Position numbers and translations under genes: made by a program | NCBI GenBank assembly: GCA_003213955.1 | Contig: QCMG01000001.1 | Span: 1 to 64,000 of the forward strand | Direction of reading: 5' to 3' | DNA from: Prochlorococcus sp. AG-418-M08 | Lineage (GTDB): Bacteria; Cyanobacteriota; Cyanobacteriia; PCC-6307; Cyanobiaceae | Length of the DNA: 64,000 bases | In this document: positions 9,046 through 19,223 of the stretch, in pieces | How the letters are laid out: every line of letters starts with the position of its first letter | Position numbering within the stretch: the stretch's first letter is position 1 | The notes under the pieces: model-generated | Database searches by the model: none | What the model saw: the letters and a program-made list of their open reading frames with translations, nothing else | Told to the model about the DNA's origin: nothing

Positions 9046-10590
9046 TTAAAATTGACCAATGTTTGATATGAACCCAATTAACTTAGCCAAAGTTAGTTGC
9101 TGACTGAGAGCATCTGTAGAAGATTCATATAAGTTTATAGCTATTTTTGGCCAAAAACCTATAATTAAAGTTGGCAAAAGCAAACTAAACCCGATCGTTA
9201 ATTCTCTACTATTCATTTCTTTAACAGATGCAAGTGCAGGAATCCTTGGCCCGAAAAATACTCTTCTACACATTGAAAGAAGGTATATGGGGGTTAAAAC
9301 AAGACCTATAGCTGCTATCAGTATAGTTATTGATCTAAATAGTGAGCTAAATCCTTCTTGACTTGTAATTCCCAAAAATACAGTAATTTCACTTATAAAT
9401 CCGCTCATGCCAGGTAAAGCTAAAGAAGCTAAAGAGCTGGCAAGGAAAAAAGCAAATGTTATGGGTAAAACTTTTGCTAATCCACCCATATTAGGGATTG
9501 AGAGCGTTTTTGTTCTTTCATAAAAAGATCCAGTCACGAAGAACATAGCTGCAGCTATAAGACCATGACTAATCATTTGAAGCATTGCACCACTTATACC
9601 TAAGGCGTCAACTGCTCCAATACCTAAAAGTACAAATCCCATATGACTGACAGAACTGCATGCAATCCTTCGTTTGACATTATCTTGAGCAAATGCATTT
9701 AAAGCTCCATAAATTATATTAATAATTCCAAGAATTATTAAAGCTGGTGCGAGTTTTAAATGAACTTCAGGTAATATTTGCACATTAAATCTTAGAAGTG
9801 CATAACCACCCATTTTCAAAAGAATACCAGCTAATAACATTGAAACAGGAGCATTAGCTTCTCCATGAGCATCAGGTAACCAAGTATGTAAAGGGAAAAT
9901 TGGGAGTTTAACTCCAAATCCTATTAAAAAGCCTAGATAGGTTAGTAATGCAAGACTACCTTGTGCATGTTTATTAGTTAGCTCAGTTAAATTTAATGTG
10001 AAAAAATCGCCGCTAAGTGCAAGTGCTAATCCACTTATTAGAATTAAAAGGGAAGCTAAAGCGGTATAAAGTATAAATTTTGTCGCAGCATATAATCTTT
10101 TATTCCCGCCCCAAATAGCAATTAAAAGATAAACAGGGACAAGTTCTAATTCCCAGGCCAAGAAAAATAGCAAGAAATCTTGAGAGAGGAATACTAATGC
10201 TTGTGCTGATGCCTGTACTAAAAGTAGAGCAAAATATAAATTTGATTTTTTCTTTATTTTCCAACTAGCCGCAGCTGATAAAAATGTAATTAACCCGCTT
10301 AAAGCTATCAAAGGAGCTGATAGACCATCTACCCCTAAAGACCATTCCAATCCTATTGAAGGAAGCCATTTTAATCTTTCTACTAATTGTAATGTGCTAT
10401 CTGTATTATCAAATTTTCTGATAAGTACTCCAATTATGAGTAAAAAATCTACAAATAAAAAGCTTAATGAAATATTTCTTGGGAGGGAATTATCTTCTCC
10501 TTCTATTGTTTTCAAAAAAGGCATTATTAATGCCCCAATTAAAGGTAATAAAACAATTGATGATAACCAAGGAAAAGATTCTAAATTCAT
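9046..10590 (-). CDS. ndhD: NAD(P)H-quinone oxidoreductase (NDH-1) subunit 4
   Basis: NdhD is a proton-pumping antiporter-like membrane subunit of thylakoid NDH-1, used for respiration and cyclic electron flow. The 514 residues are almost entirely hydrophobic helices, with the conserved motifs [10 protein letters not shown], the Glu in [37 protein letters not shown] and [13 protein letters not shown]. It could be one of two NdhD paralogues; the sequence alone does not place it firmly. thrB lies 78 bp upstream on the same strand. Confidence 0.93.
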   Translation of the reverse strand: MNLESFPWLSSIVLLPLIGALIMPFLKTIEGEDNSLPRNISLSFLFVDFLLIIGVLIRKFDNTDSTLQLVERLKWLPSIGLEWSLGVDGLSAPLIALSGLITFLSAAASWKIKKKSNLYFALLLVQASAQALVFLSQDFLLFFLAWELELVPVYLLIAIWGGNKRLYAATKFILYTALASLLILISGLALALSGDFFTLNLTELTNKHAQGSLALLTYLGFLIGFGVKLPIFPLHTWLPDAHGEANAPVSMLLAGILLKMGGYALLRFNVQILPEVHLKLAPALIILGIINIIYGALNAFAQDNVKRRIACSSVSHMGFVLLGIGAVDALGISGAMLQMISHGLIAAAMFFVTGSFYERTKTLSIPNMGGLAKVLPITFAFFLASSLASLALPGMSGFISEITVFLGITSQEGFSSLFRSITILIAAIGLVLTPIYLLSMCRRVFFGPRIPALASVKEMNSRELTIGFSLLLPTLIIGFWPKIAINLYESSTDALSQQLTLAKLIGFISNIGQF

Positions 10591-10668
10591 TTATGTAATG
10601 AATAATTTTATTATTGTAGTTGAAGATACTCTAGCTTGAGACTTTAGCATTAAAAAAGGTAAGTAAAA

Positions 10669-11616
10669 CTACTTACTCGAAATAGTTTTAAATTGACTAC
10701 CTGAAGTTTGGATATTTAAAAAAGGAGCTCGACTTGCTATTCCTAAGTTCTCCCAAGCTTTTACCATCGCCTGACTTATAGCCTTCCCATTATTATTTTT
10801 GCATAAGGCTAGAATACTAGGCCCTGCTCCACTTATCGCACAACCCAGAGCTCCTGCTTGTAACGCGGCATTTTTAACTTCTAATCCTCCTTTAATAAGT
10901 TTCCAACGATATGGCTCATGTAATTTATCAAACATACCTTCTTTTATTAATTCTTCACTTCCAGTTTTTAAACCATTAAGCAATAAAGTTAGAGCACCCA
11001 TATTTGTTACGGCATCGGATATTGGAATATTTTTTGGCATCACCCTTCTTGCTTCACTTGTACTAAGTCGAATTGCAGGAATCGCTACTACTGCTTTAAT
11101 TGAATCATGCCAATCACATCTAATTATTCTCCATCTATGAGAAGATGATCTTGCTGTTAAGCATAAGCCGCCTAAAAGAGATGGAACCACATTATCAGGA
11201 TGACCTTCTATATCTATTGCTAGCTCTAAAAGTTTTTCTTTAGAAAGAGGAGAGTTCATAATTGAATTAGCTCCAATAAGCCCTGCTACTATTGCGGTTG
11301 CACTGCTCCCAAGACCTCGAGCAGGCGGGACTGCAAGTTTAACTCTTGCTTCTAAAGCAAATGGTGGGACGTTTGCACTTTCCCATACTTTTTGTGCCGC
11401 CCTAAATACCAAGTTCTCAGGACCTCCTCTTAAATGATTTCCATCTGTACTCTCCATTATTAACTCAAATCGATCCCCGCCCCCGTCTATTCTTGTAAAA
11501 ATAAATTCGTTATTTAAATCTAATGCTGCGCCAAGACAGTCGAATCCAGGACCTAGATTAGCAGTAGTAGATGGGACTGTTACTATTATCTTTTTTCCTA
11601 CTTCTGGAGAAGACAT
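10669..11616 (-). CDS. thrB: Homoserine kinase
   Basis: ThrB phosphorylates homoserine on the way to threonine. This 315-residue GHMP kinase has the N-terminal TANLGPGFDCLG motif, the ATP-binding PPARGLGSSATAIVAGL motif and the C-terminal GCAISGAGPSILAL motif. It is followed by ndhD and preceded by glk with an 8-base gap, part of a co-directional cluster with thrS. It competes with MetA (this window) for homoserine. Confidence 0.95.
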   Translation of the reverse strand: MSSPEVGKKIIVTVPSTTANLGPGFDCLGAALDLNNEFIFTRIDGGGDRFELIMESTDGNHLRGGPENLVFRAAQKVWESANVPPFALEARVKLAVPPARGLGSSATAIVAGLIGANSIMNSPLSKEKLLELAIDIEGHPDNVVPSLLGGLCLTARSSSHRWRIIRCDWHDSIKAVVAIPAIRLSTSEARRVMPKNIPISDAVTNMGALTLLLNGLKTGSEELIKEGMFDKLHEPYRWKLIKGGLEVKNAALQAGALGCAISGAGPSILALCKNNNGKAISQAMVKAWENLGIASRAPFLNIQTSGSQFKTISSK

Positions 11617-11624
11617 ATAAAATA

Positions 11625-12662
11625 TTATCCTATTTGTAAAAGCATTTTTGCTCGGCAGGCTGCGCTAAATAGTCCAAATTCTTCATCTAAAATTACATTC
11701 ACAGGTATATTTTTAAGAATATCTTTTAATCTGCCTTTATCTGAAAATTGTTTCATAAATAAACTTGATTTAAAGTTTTTGATATGTTTTGGAGCGGTCC
11801 CTCCAGAAATCCATAACCCTCCAAAGCACAATTCTTGAAGAGCAACATCTCCTAATAAAGTGGCGTAAGCATCTAACCATATTCCTTCCACCTGAATCAT
11901 TAGGGCATCCCCTTGATTAGAAAGATTACAAATTTTTTGAGGAAGTTCTTTTCTCAAATTATCAGAAATTTTCAATTCTTTTAAGTATCCTCTTAAAGGA
12001 TGGTTTTTAGCATCGGATTTGCTAAGTCTCCATTCTGCTATTCTTGACAACCCATTACCACTAATAATTCTCTCGCAAGATATCCTTTTAACTTTTAATG
12101 AATTTTTGAGCCAATTCTTTAATTCCCATTCTAATTTTGACTTTGGCGAGTATTCAACATGACCACCTTCGCTAGCTAAAACTTTTACTTTACTTCCAGA
12201 TATTATTCCCCTCGCAATGCCTAGACCAGTTCCAGCCCCAACAATAGCATGCATATCTTTGTTAGATCCTGCTGACTGGTTTCCAATTTGAATATTACAA
12301 TATTGACTTTTTTTTAAAAAAGGTATTCCATAAATTTGCACAGCAAAATCATTTACTAGCTCGCAACTTTTAAATTTAAATTTCTTTTTCAATTCATTGC
12401 AGGAAATATCCCATGATAAATTTGTAATTTTTGCATTGTTGTTAGATAAAGGACCTGCTACGGCGAAACATGCAGTAGCAGGATGAGCAATATTTTTGCA
12501 TTCATTTTTGAGAAAATCTTCTAGGATTAGATCAAAAGAATCCCAATTAGAAGATTTATATTTCTTTTTGAATAATAACTTAGGCGAATTATCATTTATT
12601 ACTATTTCAAATATTCCCAGTAGGACCTTTGTACCTCCTAAATCACAAGCGAGAAAATTCAT
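11625..12662 (-). CDS. glk: Glucokinase (Glk family)
   Basis: Glk phosphorylates glucose to glucose-6-phosphate with ATP. The 345-residue protein starts with the phosphate-binding motif FLACDLGGTKVLLGIF and has VNDFAVQIYGIPFL, AIVGAGTGLGIARG and SEGGHVEYSP, all Glk hallmarks. The length is normal. thrB follows at 8 bases and thrS precedes it at 10 bases, suggesting one transcript. Confidence 0.9.
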   Translation of the reverse strand: MNFLACDLGGTKVLLGIFEIVINDNSPKLLFKKKYKSSNWDSFDLILEDFLKNECKNIAHPATACFAVAGPLSNNNAKITNLSWDISCNELKKKFKFKSCELVNDFAVQIYGIPFLKKSQYCNIQIGNQSAGSNKDMHAIVGAGTGLGIARGIISGSKVKVLASEGGHVEYSPKSKLEWELKNWLKNSLKVKRISCERIISGNGLSRIAEWRLSKSDAKNHPLRGYLKELKISDNLRKELPQKICNLSNQGDALMIQVEGIWLDAYATLLGDVALQELCFGGLWISGGTAPKHIKNFKSSLFMKQFSDKGRLKDILKNIPVNVILDEEFGLFSAACRAKMLLQIG

Positions 12663-12672
12663 ATTCTTGAAA

Positions 12673-14589
12673 TTATTCTGTTCTCCCTTTTTTATCTATT
12701 AATTCATCCATTAATTTGTAAAGATTAGGTAAATTGAAAATTCCTAAATTTCTTCCATTCAAAGCTCTTAAGGCTACTGAATCAATCTCCTCTTCTTTAT
12801 CTCCAATAACTGCAATTAGAGGAACTCTCCCGAGAGTTGCCTCTCTAATTTTATATCCTATTTTTTCATTCCTAATATCAACTTTTGATCGGTAACCATT
12901 ATTGTTTATTAATTCATTAAACTTTAAACACTTTTCAATATTTCTATCAGTAATGCTCAATAAAATTATTTGATAAGGGGCAAGCCAAATTGGGAATTTT
13001 GCCTCATATTGTTCTATCAAGATGCCGATAAATCTCTCAAAGGATCCTAAAATTGCTCTATGAAGCATAACTGGATTTCTTTTTTCATTATCAATATCTA
13101 CATAAGTTGCATCCAATCTAATAGGCATTGAGAAATCAACCTGAATAGTTCCGCATTGCCAGACTCTATTAAGACAATCTTTTAATGAGAATTCTATTTT
13201 TGGACCATAAAAAGCACCTTCACCTGGTTGGAGTTCCCATTTTAGATTCTTATTATCGAGAGCTTTAGTAAGTGCCTCTTCTGATTTATCCCAAATCTCT
13301 TCACTACCTACCCTCTTTTCGGGACGAGTTGATAATTTGATAATGATTTCATCAAAACCAAAAGTTTTATAAACCTCGAAAACAAGTTCTATAAAAGTAG
13401 ATACCTCTTCTTGAATTTGCTCTTCTGTGCAGAATATATGTGCATCATCTTGAGTAAAGTTTCTTACTCTCATTAAGCCGTGTAGTGCGCCAGAGGGCTC
13501 GTTTCTGTGACAAGAACCAAATTCAGCAAGACGAATAGGTAAATCCTTATAACTTTTTAAACCTTGATTAAATACTTGAATATGGCATGGACAATTCATT
13601 GGTTTAATTGCATAAGTCCGATTTTCCGATGCAGTAGTGAACATATCTTCTCTAAATTTTTCCCAATGACCGGATTTTTCCCAAAGAGATTTATCGACAG
13701 CTTGAGGGGTTTTTATTTCTAAATAGTCGTTTTTGTTAAGTATTTCTCTTATGTACTTTTCCAGTACTTGGTAGATTTTCCATCCATTTGGATGCCAAAA
13801 AATCATTCCCGGGGATTCTTCCTGTATATGAAATAGTGAATGTCTTTTACCAAGTTTTCTATGATCCCTTTTTTCCGCTTCTTCAATTCTTGTTAAGTAG
13901 TCATTGAGTTCTTTTTCTTTTGCCCATGCAGTTCCATATATTCTCTGTAATGATTCATTCTCACTATTACCTCTCCAATATGAACCTGATAATTTAAGTA
14001 ATTTAAAGTGTCTCAAATGTCTAGTGTTGGGAACGTGAGGCCCTCTACACATGTCGATATATTCTTCGTGTTTATATAAATTGATGAGTCCTTCCTCAGG
14101 AATTTCTTCAATTATTCGTAATTTAAAAGTCTCATCTCTTTCTTTAAAAGTCTTAATTGCCTCTTCTTTAGAAACTTGTAAAATTTCAACGTCATAGTTT
14201 GTTTTTATTAATTTATTAATTCTATTTTCTATCTTTATTAAATCTTCAGGAGTAAATCTATATTCAGAAAAAATATCGTAATAAAAACCATCTTCAATTA
14301 CAGGCCCAATCGCCATTTTAATATCAGAGTAAATTTGTTTAACTGCATGACCAATAAGGTGAGCAAAGGAATGTCTTATTATTTCAATTCCTTCTTTATC
14401 TTTTGATGTGATGATTACAACTTTGGAATCTCTATTTATAGGAATAGTTGCATCCAGAAGAACATCATTTACTTTTCCAGCAATTGTTGCTTTAGCTAAA
14501 CCAGAGCCTATACTCTGGGCAATTTCTAAAATAGTGACAGATTTTTCGAAAACCTTTTTTGAACCATCAGGCAAGGTTATTATCGGCAT
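12673..14589 (-). CDS. thrS: Threonyl-tRNA synthetase
   Basis: A class II aminoacyl-tRNA synthetase of full length (638 residues): an N-terminal TGS domain (about residues 1-61), an editing domain with [14 protein letters not shown] and CRGPHVPNT, and a catalytic core with the zinc-site [10 protein letters not shown], motif 2 [15 protein letters not shown] and motif 3 [18 protein letters not shown]. The C-terminal anticodon-binding domain begins around [11 protein letters not shown]. trpS lies 3 bases upstream. Confidence 0.96.
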   Translation of the reverse strand: MPIITLPDGSKKVFEKSVTILEIAQSIGSGLAKATIAGKVNDVLLDATIPINRDSKVVIITSKDKEGIEIIRHSFAHLIGHAVKQIYSDIKMAIGPVIEDGFYYDIFSEYRFTPEDLIKIENRINKLIKTNYDVEILQVSKEEAIKTFKERDETFKLRIIEEIPEEGLINLYKHEEYIDMCRGPHVPNTRHLRHFKLLKLSGSYWRGNSENESLQRIYGTAWAKEKELNDYLTRIEEAEKRDHRKLGKRHSLFHIQEESPGMIFWHPNGWKIYQVLEKYIREILNKNDYLEIKTPQAVDKSLWEKSGHWEKFREDMFTTASENRTYAIKPMNCPCHIQVFNQGLKSYKDLPIRLAEFGSCHRNEPSGALHGLMRVRNFTQDDAHIFCTEEQIQEEVSTFIELVFEVYKTFGFDEIIIKLSTRPEKRVGSEEIWDKSEEALTKALDNKNLKWELQPGEGAFYGPKIEFSLKDCLNRVWQCGTIQVDFSMPIRLDATYVDIDNEKRNPVMLHRAILGSFERFIGILIEQYEAKFPIWLAPYQIILLSITDRNIEKCLKFNELINNNGYRSKVDIRNEKIGYKIREATLGRVPLIAVIGDKEEEIDSVALRALNGRNLGIFNLPNLYKLMDELIDKKGRTE

Positions 14590-14592
14590 GAT

Positions 14593-15609
14593 TTATTTCT
14601 CCATTTCAAAGAATCCCAAGTTTGATTTAACTCTTTTTAAAGTCTGATTTGCTAAATCTTCAGCTTTTTCCTTCCCTTCGTAAAGGATTTTATTTAATTG
14701 ATAGGGATCATTAATTAGTAATTTATATTTTTTCTGAATAGGTTCTAGTGATTCAATAATTTGTTCAGTAATTAATTTTTTAAATGTTCCCCATCCAGTT
14801 TCTGAGAATTCATTTTCACATTGAGAAATTCCCTTTCCAGATAATATTGAATAAATCATTAAAAGATTTTTAGATTCTGGTCTCTCAGGGTTGTTAAATT
14901 CAATTCCAATAGAACTGTCACTTTTTGCTTTTTTTATTTTTTTTGTGATTATTTCAGGAGGATCTAATAAGTTAACACGACTGCCCTCATTAGGATCGCT
15001 TTTGCTCATCTTTTTTGAACCATCAATTAAACTCATTATTTTTGACCCATTCTTCATGATTATTGGTTGAGGGATTTTTAAAATATTTTTATCCTTACTA
15101 AATCTGGCATTAATTCTCTGTTGTGCAATATCTCTGGCAAGTTCAAGATGTTGTTTTTGATCTTCACCTACTGGTACAAAGTCAGCCTCATATAGAAGAA
15201 TGTCTGCAGCCATGAGGATAGGATAGTCAAATAATCCAATGGATACATTATTTCCCTGTTGTATGGATTTTTCTTTGAATTGAATCATTCTTTCCATCCA
15301 ATTTATAGGAGTCATGCAATTTAATATCCAACAAAGTTCTGAATGTGCAGAAACCTGACTTTGGACAAAAATCGAGCATATCTTGGGATCTATCCCACAA
15401 GCGACGTACAAAGCAGCAGTAGAGAGGGTGTTCTTAGATAATTCTTTGGGGTTATATGAAGCTGTGATTGCGTGTAAATCAACTACACATAGAAATGTTT
15501 CATATTGCTCTTGAAGTGAAACCCAATTATTAATGGCCCCGAGCCAATTCCCAATATGTAAATCACCAGTTGGTTGAACTCCTGAAAGAATTCTTTTTTT
15601 ATTTTTCAT
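14593..15609 (-). CDS. trpS: Tryptophanyl-tRNA synthetase
   Basis: A class I synthetase of 338 residues. The HIGH-type signature appears as GDLHIGNWLG and the KMSKS loop as DGSKKMSKSDPNE; VGEDQKQHLELARDIA is also typical. The start codon lies inside the end of the upstream Arg/Gly-rich gene (11-base overlap), which implies translational coupling. Confidence 0.96.
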   Translation of the reverse strand: MKNKKRILSGVQPTGDLHIGNWLGAINNWVSLQEQYETFLCVVDLHAITASYNPKELSKNTLSTAALYVACGIDPKICSIFVQSQVSAHSELCWILNCMTPINWMERMIQFKEKSIQQGNNVSIGLFDYPILMAADILLYEADFVPVGEDQKQHLELARDIAQQRINARFSKDKNILKIPQPIIMKNGSKIMSLIDGSKKMSKSDPNEGSRVNLLDPPEIITKKIKKAKSDSSIGIEFNNPERPESKNLLMIYSILSGKGISQCENEFSETGWGTFKKLITEQIIESLEPIQKKYKLLINDPYQLNKILYEGKEKAEDLANQTLKRVKSNLGFFEMEK

Positions 15610-16021
15610 CCTCTCCTACTTCTATAGATTGGATCTCTTCTTCTGATTGACTTTTTACTGGTCTTGCAAAAGGGTCAGGAGCTGTTTTTGTCTTTTCTTC
15701 ATAAGGATTTTGTGATTGTCTATTCGGAGAGGAGTTTTTGTTGTTTTTTGCATATTCTTTAATTGATTCAATCAATTTCTCGTCTTTGATCATTTCGCTA
15801 AGTGTTCTAACAGAGAAACCCAGAACTGCAACGGTAGACCTTAATTGAAAGGTCTCTTGTATTGATTTAACAGCTTTCATTTCGTTATCACTCAATCTTA
15901 TGCGGAATCCTCCACCATCTCTTCTGCCGCCTGATCTATCTCTGAAATTAGATCTTTCGTTATTAGAACGAGCTCTGTAATTTTCTTGCCCAGGATTATT
16001 GCTGAAATTTGAATTAGACAT
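15599..16021 (-). CDS. Arg/Gly-rich small protein, possibly nucleic-acid binding
   Basis: This 140-residue protein has three parts. The first is a low-complexity basic N-terminus (RSNFRDRSGGRRDGGGF, RGG-like). The second is a short middle domain RIRLSDNEMKAVKSIQETF that continues as STVAVLGFSVRTLSEMI, with the strand-helix-helix feel of ribbon-helix-helix proteins. The third is an acidic tail ending EVGEDEK. No family name is recognised with confidence. Its 3' end overlaps trpS by 11 bases, and it is the first gene of the trpS-thrS-glk-thrB-ndhD run. Nucleic-acid binding is inference from composition only. Confidence 0.7.
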   Translation of the reverse strand: MSNSNFSNNPGQENYRARSNNERSNFRDRSGGRRDGGGFRIRLSDNEMKAVKSIQETFQLRSTVAVLGFSVRTLSEMIKDEKLIESIKEYAKNNKNSSPNRQSQNPYEEKTKTAPDPFARPVKSQSEEEIQSIEVGEDEK

Positions 16022-16186
16022 CTTGATGTTTCTTAAGTTATTTAAATAGTTTATTAACTTAGCATCTTGTTATGCAATAAGTCTTTTCAAAAGCCTTGAA
16101 TTTTTATCTTTTGATTAACGACTTATGTAATTTCGCTTTTCTCATTCATAACTTGCATTAAAATAAAATTAGAGAAATAATGCATT

Positions 16187-17527
16187 GTGTTTGATATTAG
16201 TAAAGACAACCTTTTAAAGGATTTCATAAAGTTTCCAAAAAAAAATCTTCTTATTATTTTATTATTATTGGGATTTGGGGAATGGTTTGTCAGTGACTTA
16301 ATTCATTTTGCGGGCGGCTCAATAGGATTTTTTGCGTTGTGTTTGGTGGGATATTTTTACCTGAAGAATGATAAGCCTAAATTTAATGAGCCAAATAATT
16401 TAGGTGGTTGGATAAAGTTATGTAATGAAGATTTAAATTTTTTTGAAGAACTTGAAGCAACAAATGAATTAGAGAAACAGAATTCAAAAAGACAAAAAAT
16501 ACTTGAATCGATTCTTAATAGATGTGAAAAAGAAAAAATAAGTTTTATTGGACAAAAACATCATCAAAGTTGTCAGTCTGTTTTGAAAAATTATTTTAAA
16601 GCAGATAAGTTTGACTTTGATTTATTCGAAAAACTGCCTAAATACAATTCTTCTGAAATTATTTCAGAAGAAGCTTTGAATAGTGATGCAATCTTGTATT
16701 TTATAAACCTGCCTTTGTCGGCAAATGATTTTTTGTGGCTGGAAAAATTTCCTAAAAATATGCCAATCTGGTTGGTGGCTTTAACTTCCAACGAAACAGA
16801 AGCCAAAAATCAGATAGAAGACCTAAAGTCTCAAATTTCAAGTGAATTTATAAATAAAATTATTACTTTTGATGTGAATAAGAATGAATTAACAAATATA
16901 CCTTTTTCTTTAAGGAAGTTTTTCATGAATTCATCTAAAAATATTGAAAATACAAAAAAAAGGCTCCTGAAAGAACTTCATGTTGCCTGGCAATCTGAAA
17001 TTGAAGGTATAAGAAGAATGCAGTTAAAAGGAATACAAAGAAAAAATCAAATTCTTGTAGCAACAACCGTTTTCTTATCTCCTATCCCCTCAATTGATGT
17101 TTTGGCAATGACAGTACTAAATTCTTTAATGATTAAGGAAATTAAATCTATATGGGGATGTAATTGGTCTCCTGAGATTTTAGATAAAATATCTAAAGAA
17201 ATTTTAAAGACTGCAATTGCTCAGGGAGTTATTGAATGGAGTGGACAGACTTTAATTGGCATAACAAAATTACATGGCCCAAGTTGGCTTTTTTCTGGAA
17301 CATTTCAGGCTGTCAGCGCTGCTTACTTAACAAGAGTAGTATCAAGTTCTTTGGCTGATTTTATGGCAATAACAAAGGGAGTAGAAGAACCTGATTTGGA
17401 TTTTATAAAGAAAAATTCTGAGAAAATTGTTGAAAAAGCTTTTGAAAAAGAAAAAATAAATTGGAAAGGATTTATTTCTGATCTTAGAAAACCACTCATG
17501 AAACTATCTTTTGGTTCATATTCTTAA
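16187..17527 (+). CDS. Membrane protein with degenerate GTPase domain and DUF697 C-terminus
   Basis: The 446-residue protein has two N-terminal membrane segments (about residues 20-58), a middle domain shaped like an Era-type GTPase, and a C-terminal DUF697 region (YcjF-like) with FLSPIPSIDVLAMTVLN and SGTFQAVSAAYLTRVV. The place where a P-loop GxxxxGKS should be reads FIGQKHHQSCQSV, and the NKxD position reads TSNE, so GTP binding is doubtful. The start is GTG at 16187; the nearby ATG at 16180 is out of frame. mntC follows 16 bases downstream, perhaps on the same transcript. The role is unknown. Confidence 0.75.
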   Translation: MFDISKDNLLKDFIKFPKKNLLIILLLLGFGEWFVSDLIHFAGGSIGFFALCLVGYFYLKNDKPKFNEPNNLGGWIKLCNEDLNFFEELEATNELEKQNSKRQKILESILNRCEKEKISFIGQKHHQSCQSVLKNYFKADKFDFDLFEKLPKYNSSEIISEEALNSDAILYFINLPLSANDFLWLEKFPKNMPIWLVALTSNETEAKNQIEDLKSQISSEFINKIITFDVNKNELTNIPFSLRKFFMNSSKNIENTKKRLLKELHVAWQSEIEGIRRMQLKGIQRKNQILVATTVFLSPIPSIDVLAMTVLNSLMIKEIKSIWGCNWSPEILDKISKEILKTAIAQGVIEWSGQTLIGITKLHGPSWLFSGTFQAVSAAYLTRVVSSSLADFMAITKGVEEPDLDFIKKNSEKIVEKAFEKEKINWKGFISDLRKPLMKLSFGSYS

Positions 17528-17543
17528 GGAATAATATTAAAGT

Positions 17544-18443
17544 ATGAGAAAAAATATTATTTTTTTAAGTTTGTTAATTCTGCTTTCTCTAACTTCAGGA
17601 TCATGTAAGAGAATATCAAATAAAAACGAAAGTAAAGAAGTAATACTTGCAAGTTTTACTGTTTTGGCGGACATAATTAGAAATGTTGCTAAAGATGATT
17701 TTATTGTCAGATCAATAACAAAACCTGGTGTTGAAGTTCATGGTTACCAACCAACTCCAAGTGATTTGGTAAAAGCCTCTACTGCTTTTGTTTTTATTGA
17801 TAATGGATTTGGATTTGAATTATGGGCAGAAAAATTTGTTTCTAATTTAAAAGTTAAAAGAATTACTGTTGCAGAAGATTTAGATCCTATTTTTATCAGT
17901 GAAGATTTTTATAAAGGGAAACCAAACCCCCATGCCTGGATTTCTCCAAAAAGAGGGATGCTATACGTTGATATTCTTGTGAATTCCTTATCAGAATTAA
18001 GGCCATCCAAAAGAACATTATTTGAAGAAAATGGAAAAATGTATAAAGATAAACTTTCTAAAATAGATAAAGAATTCTCACTTTTTATTAATAACTTAAA
18101 TAAAGAAAGGAGGTATCTAGTAAGTTGTGAAGGAGCTTTTTCATATTTAACAAATGATTATGGATTAGAGGAAGTTTATTTGTGGCCAGTTAATGCTGAG
18201 AGTCAAATTACTCCCAAAAGAATGGCTAGAACAATCTCACTAGTTAAAGAAAAAAATGTTCCATCTTTATTTTGCGAAAGTACTGTAAGTAACGAATCTC
18301 AAATGGTTGTTGCAAACGAAACTGGGGCTATTTTTGCAGGAAATCTTTTTGTTGATTCATTATCTGATGATAGTGGTCCTGCTAGTTCCTACATAAAAAT
18401 GCTTGAGCATAATTTGGATCTGATTAAAAAAGGACTTTATTAA
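17544..18443 (+). CDS. mntC: Manganese ABC transporter, substrate-binding lipoprotein
   Basis: This is the periplasmic metal-binding component of a cluster A-I ABC importer. It has a signal peptide with a lipobox ending at Cys21 (SLTSGSC). Metal-site stretches are visible: GVEVHGYQPTPSDLVKA, PNPHAWISP, and LVSCEGAFSYLTNDYGLEE with the conserved Cys region. These agree closely with cyanobacterial MntC rather than ZnuA, and there is no His-rich loop. mntA and mntB follow in the order known from Synechocystis. Confidence 0.9.
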   Translation: MRKNIIFLSLLILLSLTSGSCKRISNKNESKEVILASFTVLADIIRNVAKDDFIVRSITKPGVEVHGYQPTPSDLVKASTAFVFIDNGFGFELWAEKFVSNLKVKRITVAEDLDPIFISEDFYKGKPNPHAWISPKRGMLYVDILVNSLSELRPSKRTLFEENGKMYKDKLSKIDKEFSLFINNLNKERRYLVSCEGAFSYLTNDYGLEEVYLWPVNAESQITPKRMARTISLVKEKNVPSLFCESTVSNESQMVVANETGAIFAGNLFVDSLSDDSGPASSYIKMLEHNLDLIKKGLY

Positions 18444-18446
18444 CTT

Positions 18447-19211
18447 ATGGAAACAATCAATTATCAAAATTTTAGGATTGAGGCAGAGAATATTTGCGTA
18501 GATTACAACGGTAAGGTGGCTTTGTATGATGCCAATTTAAGATTAAAACCTGGTCAGATTTGCGGATTAGTAGGGATGAACGGGGCCGGTAAAACAACTT
18601 TCTTTAATGCTTTGACGGGCTTTGTAAATATTTCAAAGGGAAAAATTAGAATAAATGGTGAGTCTGTAAGATCTGCTCAAAAAGATCAGACAATTGCTTA
18701 TGTGCCTCAAAATGAGGGAATTGATAGTCAATTTCCAATAAATGTTTGGGATGTAGTGATGATGGGAAGATATGGTTCGATGAATATTTTTAGATGTCCT
18801 AGAGAGTCTGATGTTCAGGCGGTTAAAGATGCTATTGAGAGAGTTGATCTTACTGATCATTTATCTACACCCATTGGAAACTTATCTGGAGGTCAGAGAA
18901 AACGAACTTTTTTAGCTAGAGCAATTGCGCAAAGAGCGTCAATATTACTTCTTGATGAGCCTTTTTCAGGTGTTGATATAAGAACTGAGAAACTTATCTC
19001 AGAATTATTTATTCAATTTAAAAATGAGGGGAAAACTATCTTATTATCAACTCATGATATGATTCATGTCCGTGAATTTTGTGATTTGGTTCTTTTGATA
19101 AATAAAACTGTTGTAGCTTATGGGGAAACCTCTGAGGTGTTTACCCCTGAAAATATTACAACCACTTTTGGAGGGATCTCACCTGATTTCTTGTTTGGAC
19201 CTGAATCCTAA
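18447..19211 (+). CDS. mntA: Manganese ABC transporter, ATPase
   Basis: A 254-residue ABC ATPase with Walker A GMNGAGKTTFF, signature LSGGQRKR, Walker B ILLLDEPFSGVD and the switch His in LLSTHD. It begins 3 bases after mntC and ends 12 bases before mntB, so it powers the same importer on the cytoplasmic side of the inner membrane. Confidence 0.92.
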   Translation: METINYQNFRIEAENICVDYNGKVALYDANLRLKPGQICGLVGMNGAGKTTFFNALTGFVNISKGKIRINGESVRSAQKDQTIAYVPQNEGIDSQFPINVWDVVMMGRYGSMNIFRCPRESDVQAVKDAIERVDLTDHLSTPIGNLSGGQRKRTFLARAIAQRASILLLDEPFSGVDIRTEKLISELFIQFKNEGKTILLSTHDMIHVREFCDLVLLINKTVVAYGETSEVFTPENITTTFGGISPDFLFGPES

Positions 19212-19223
19212 ATTTTAAATTAT

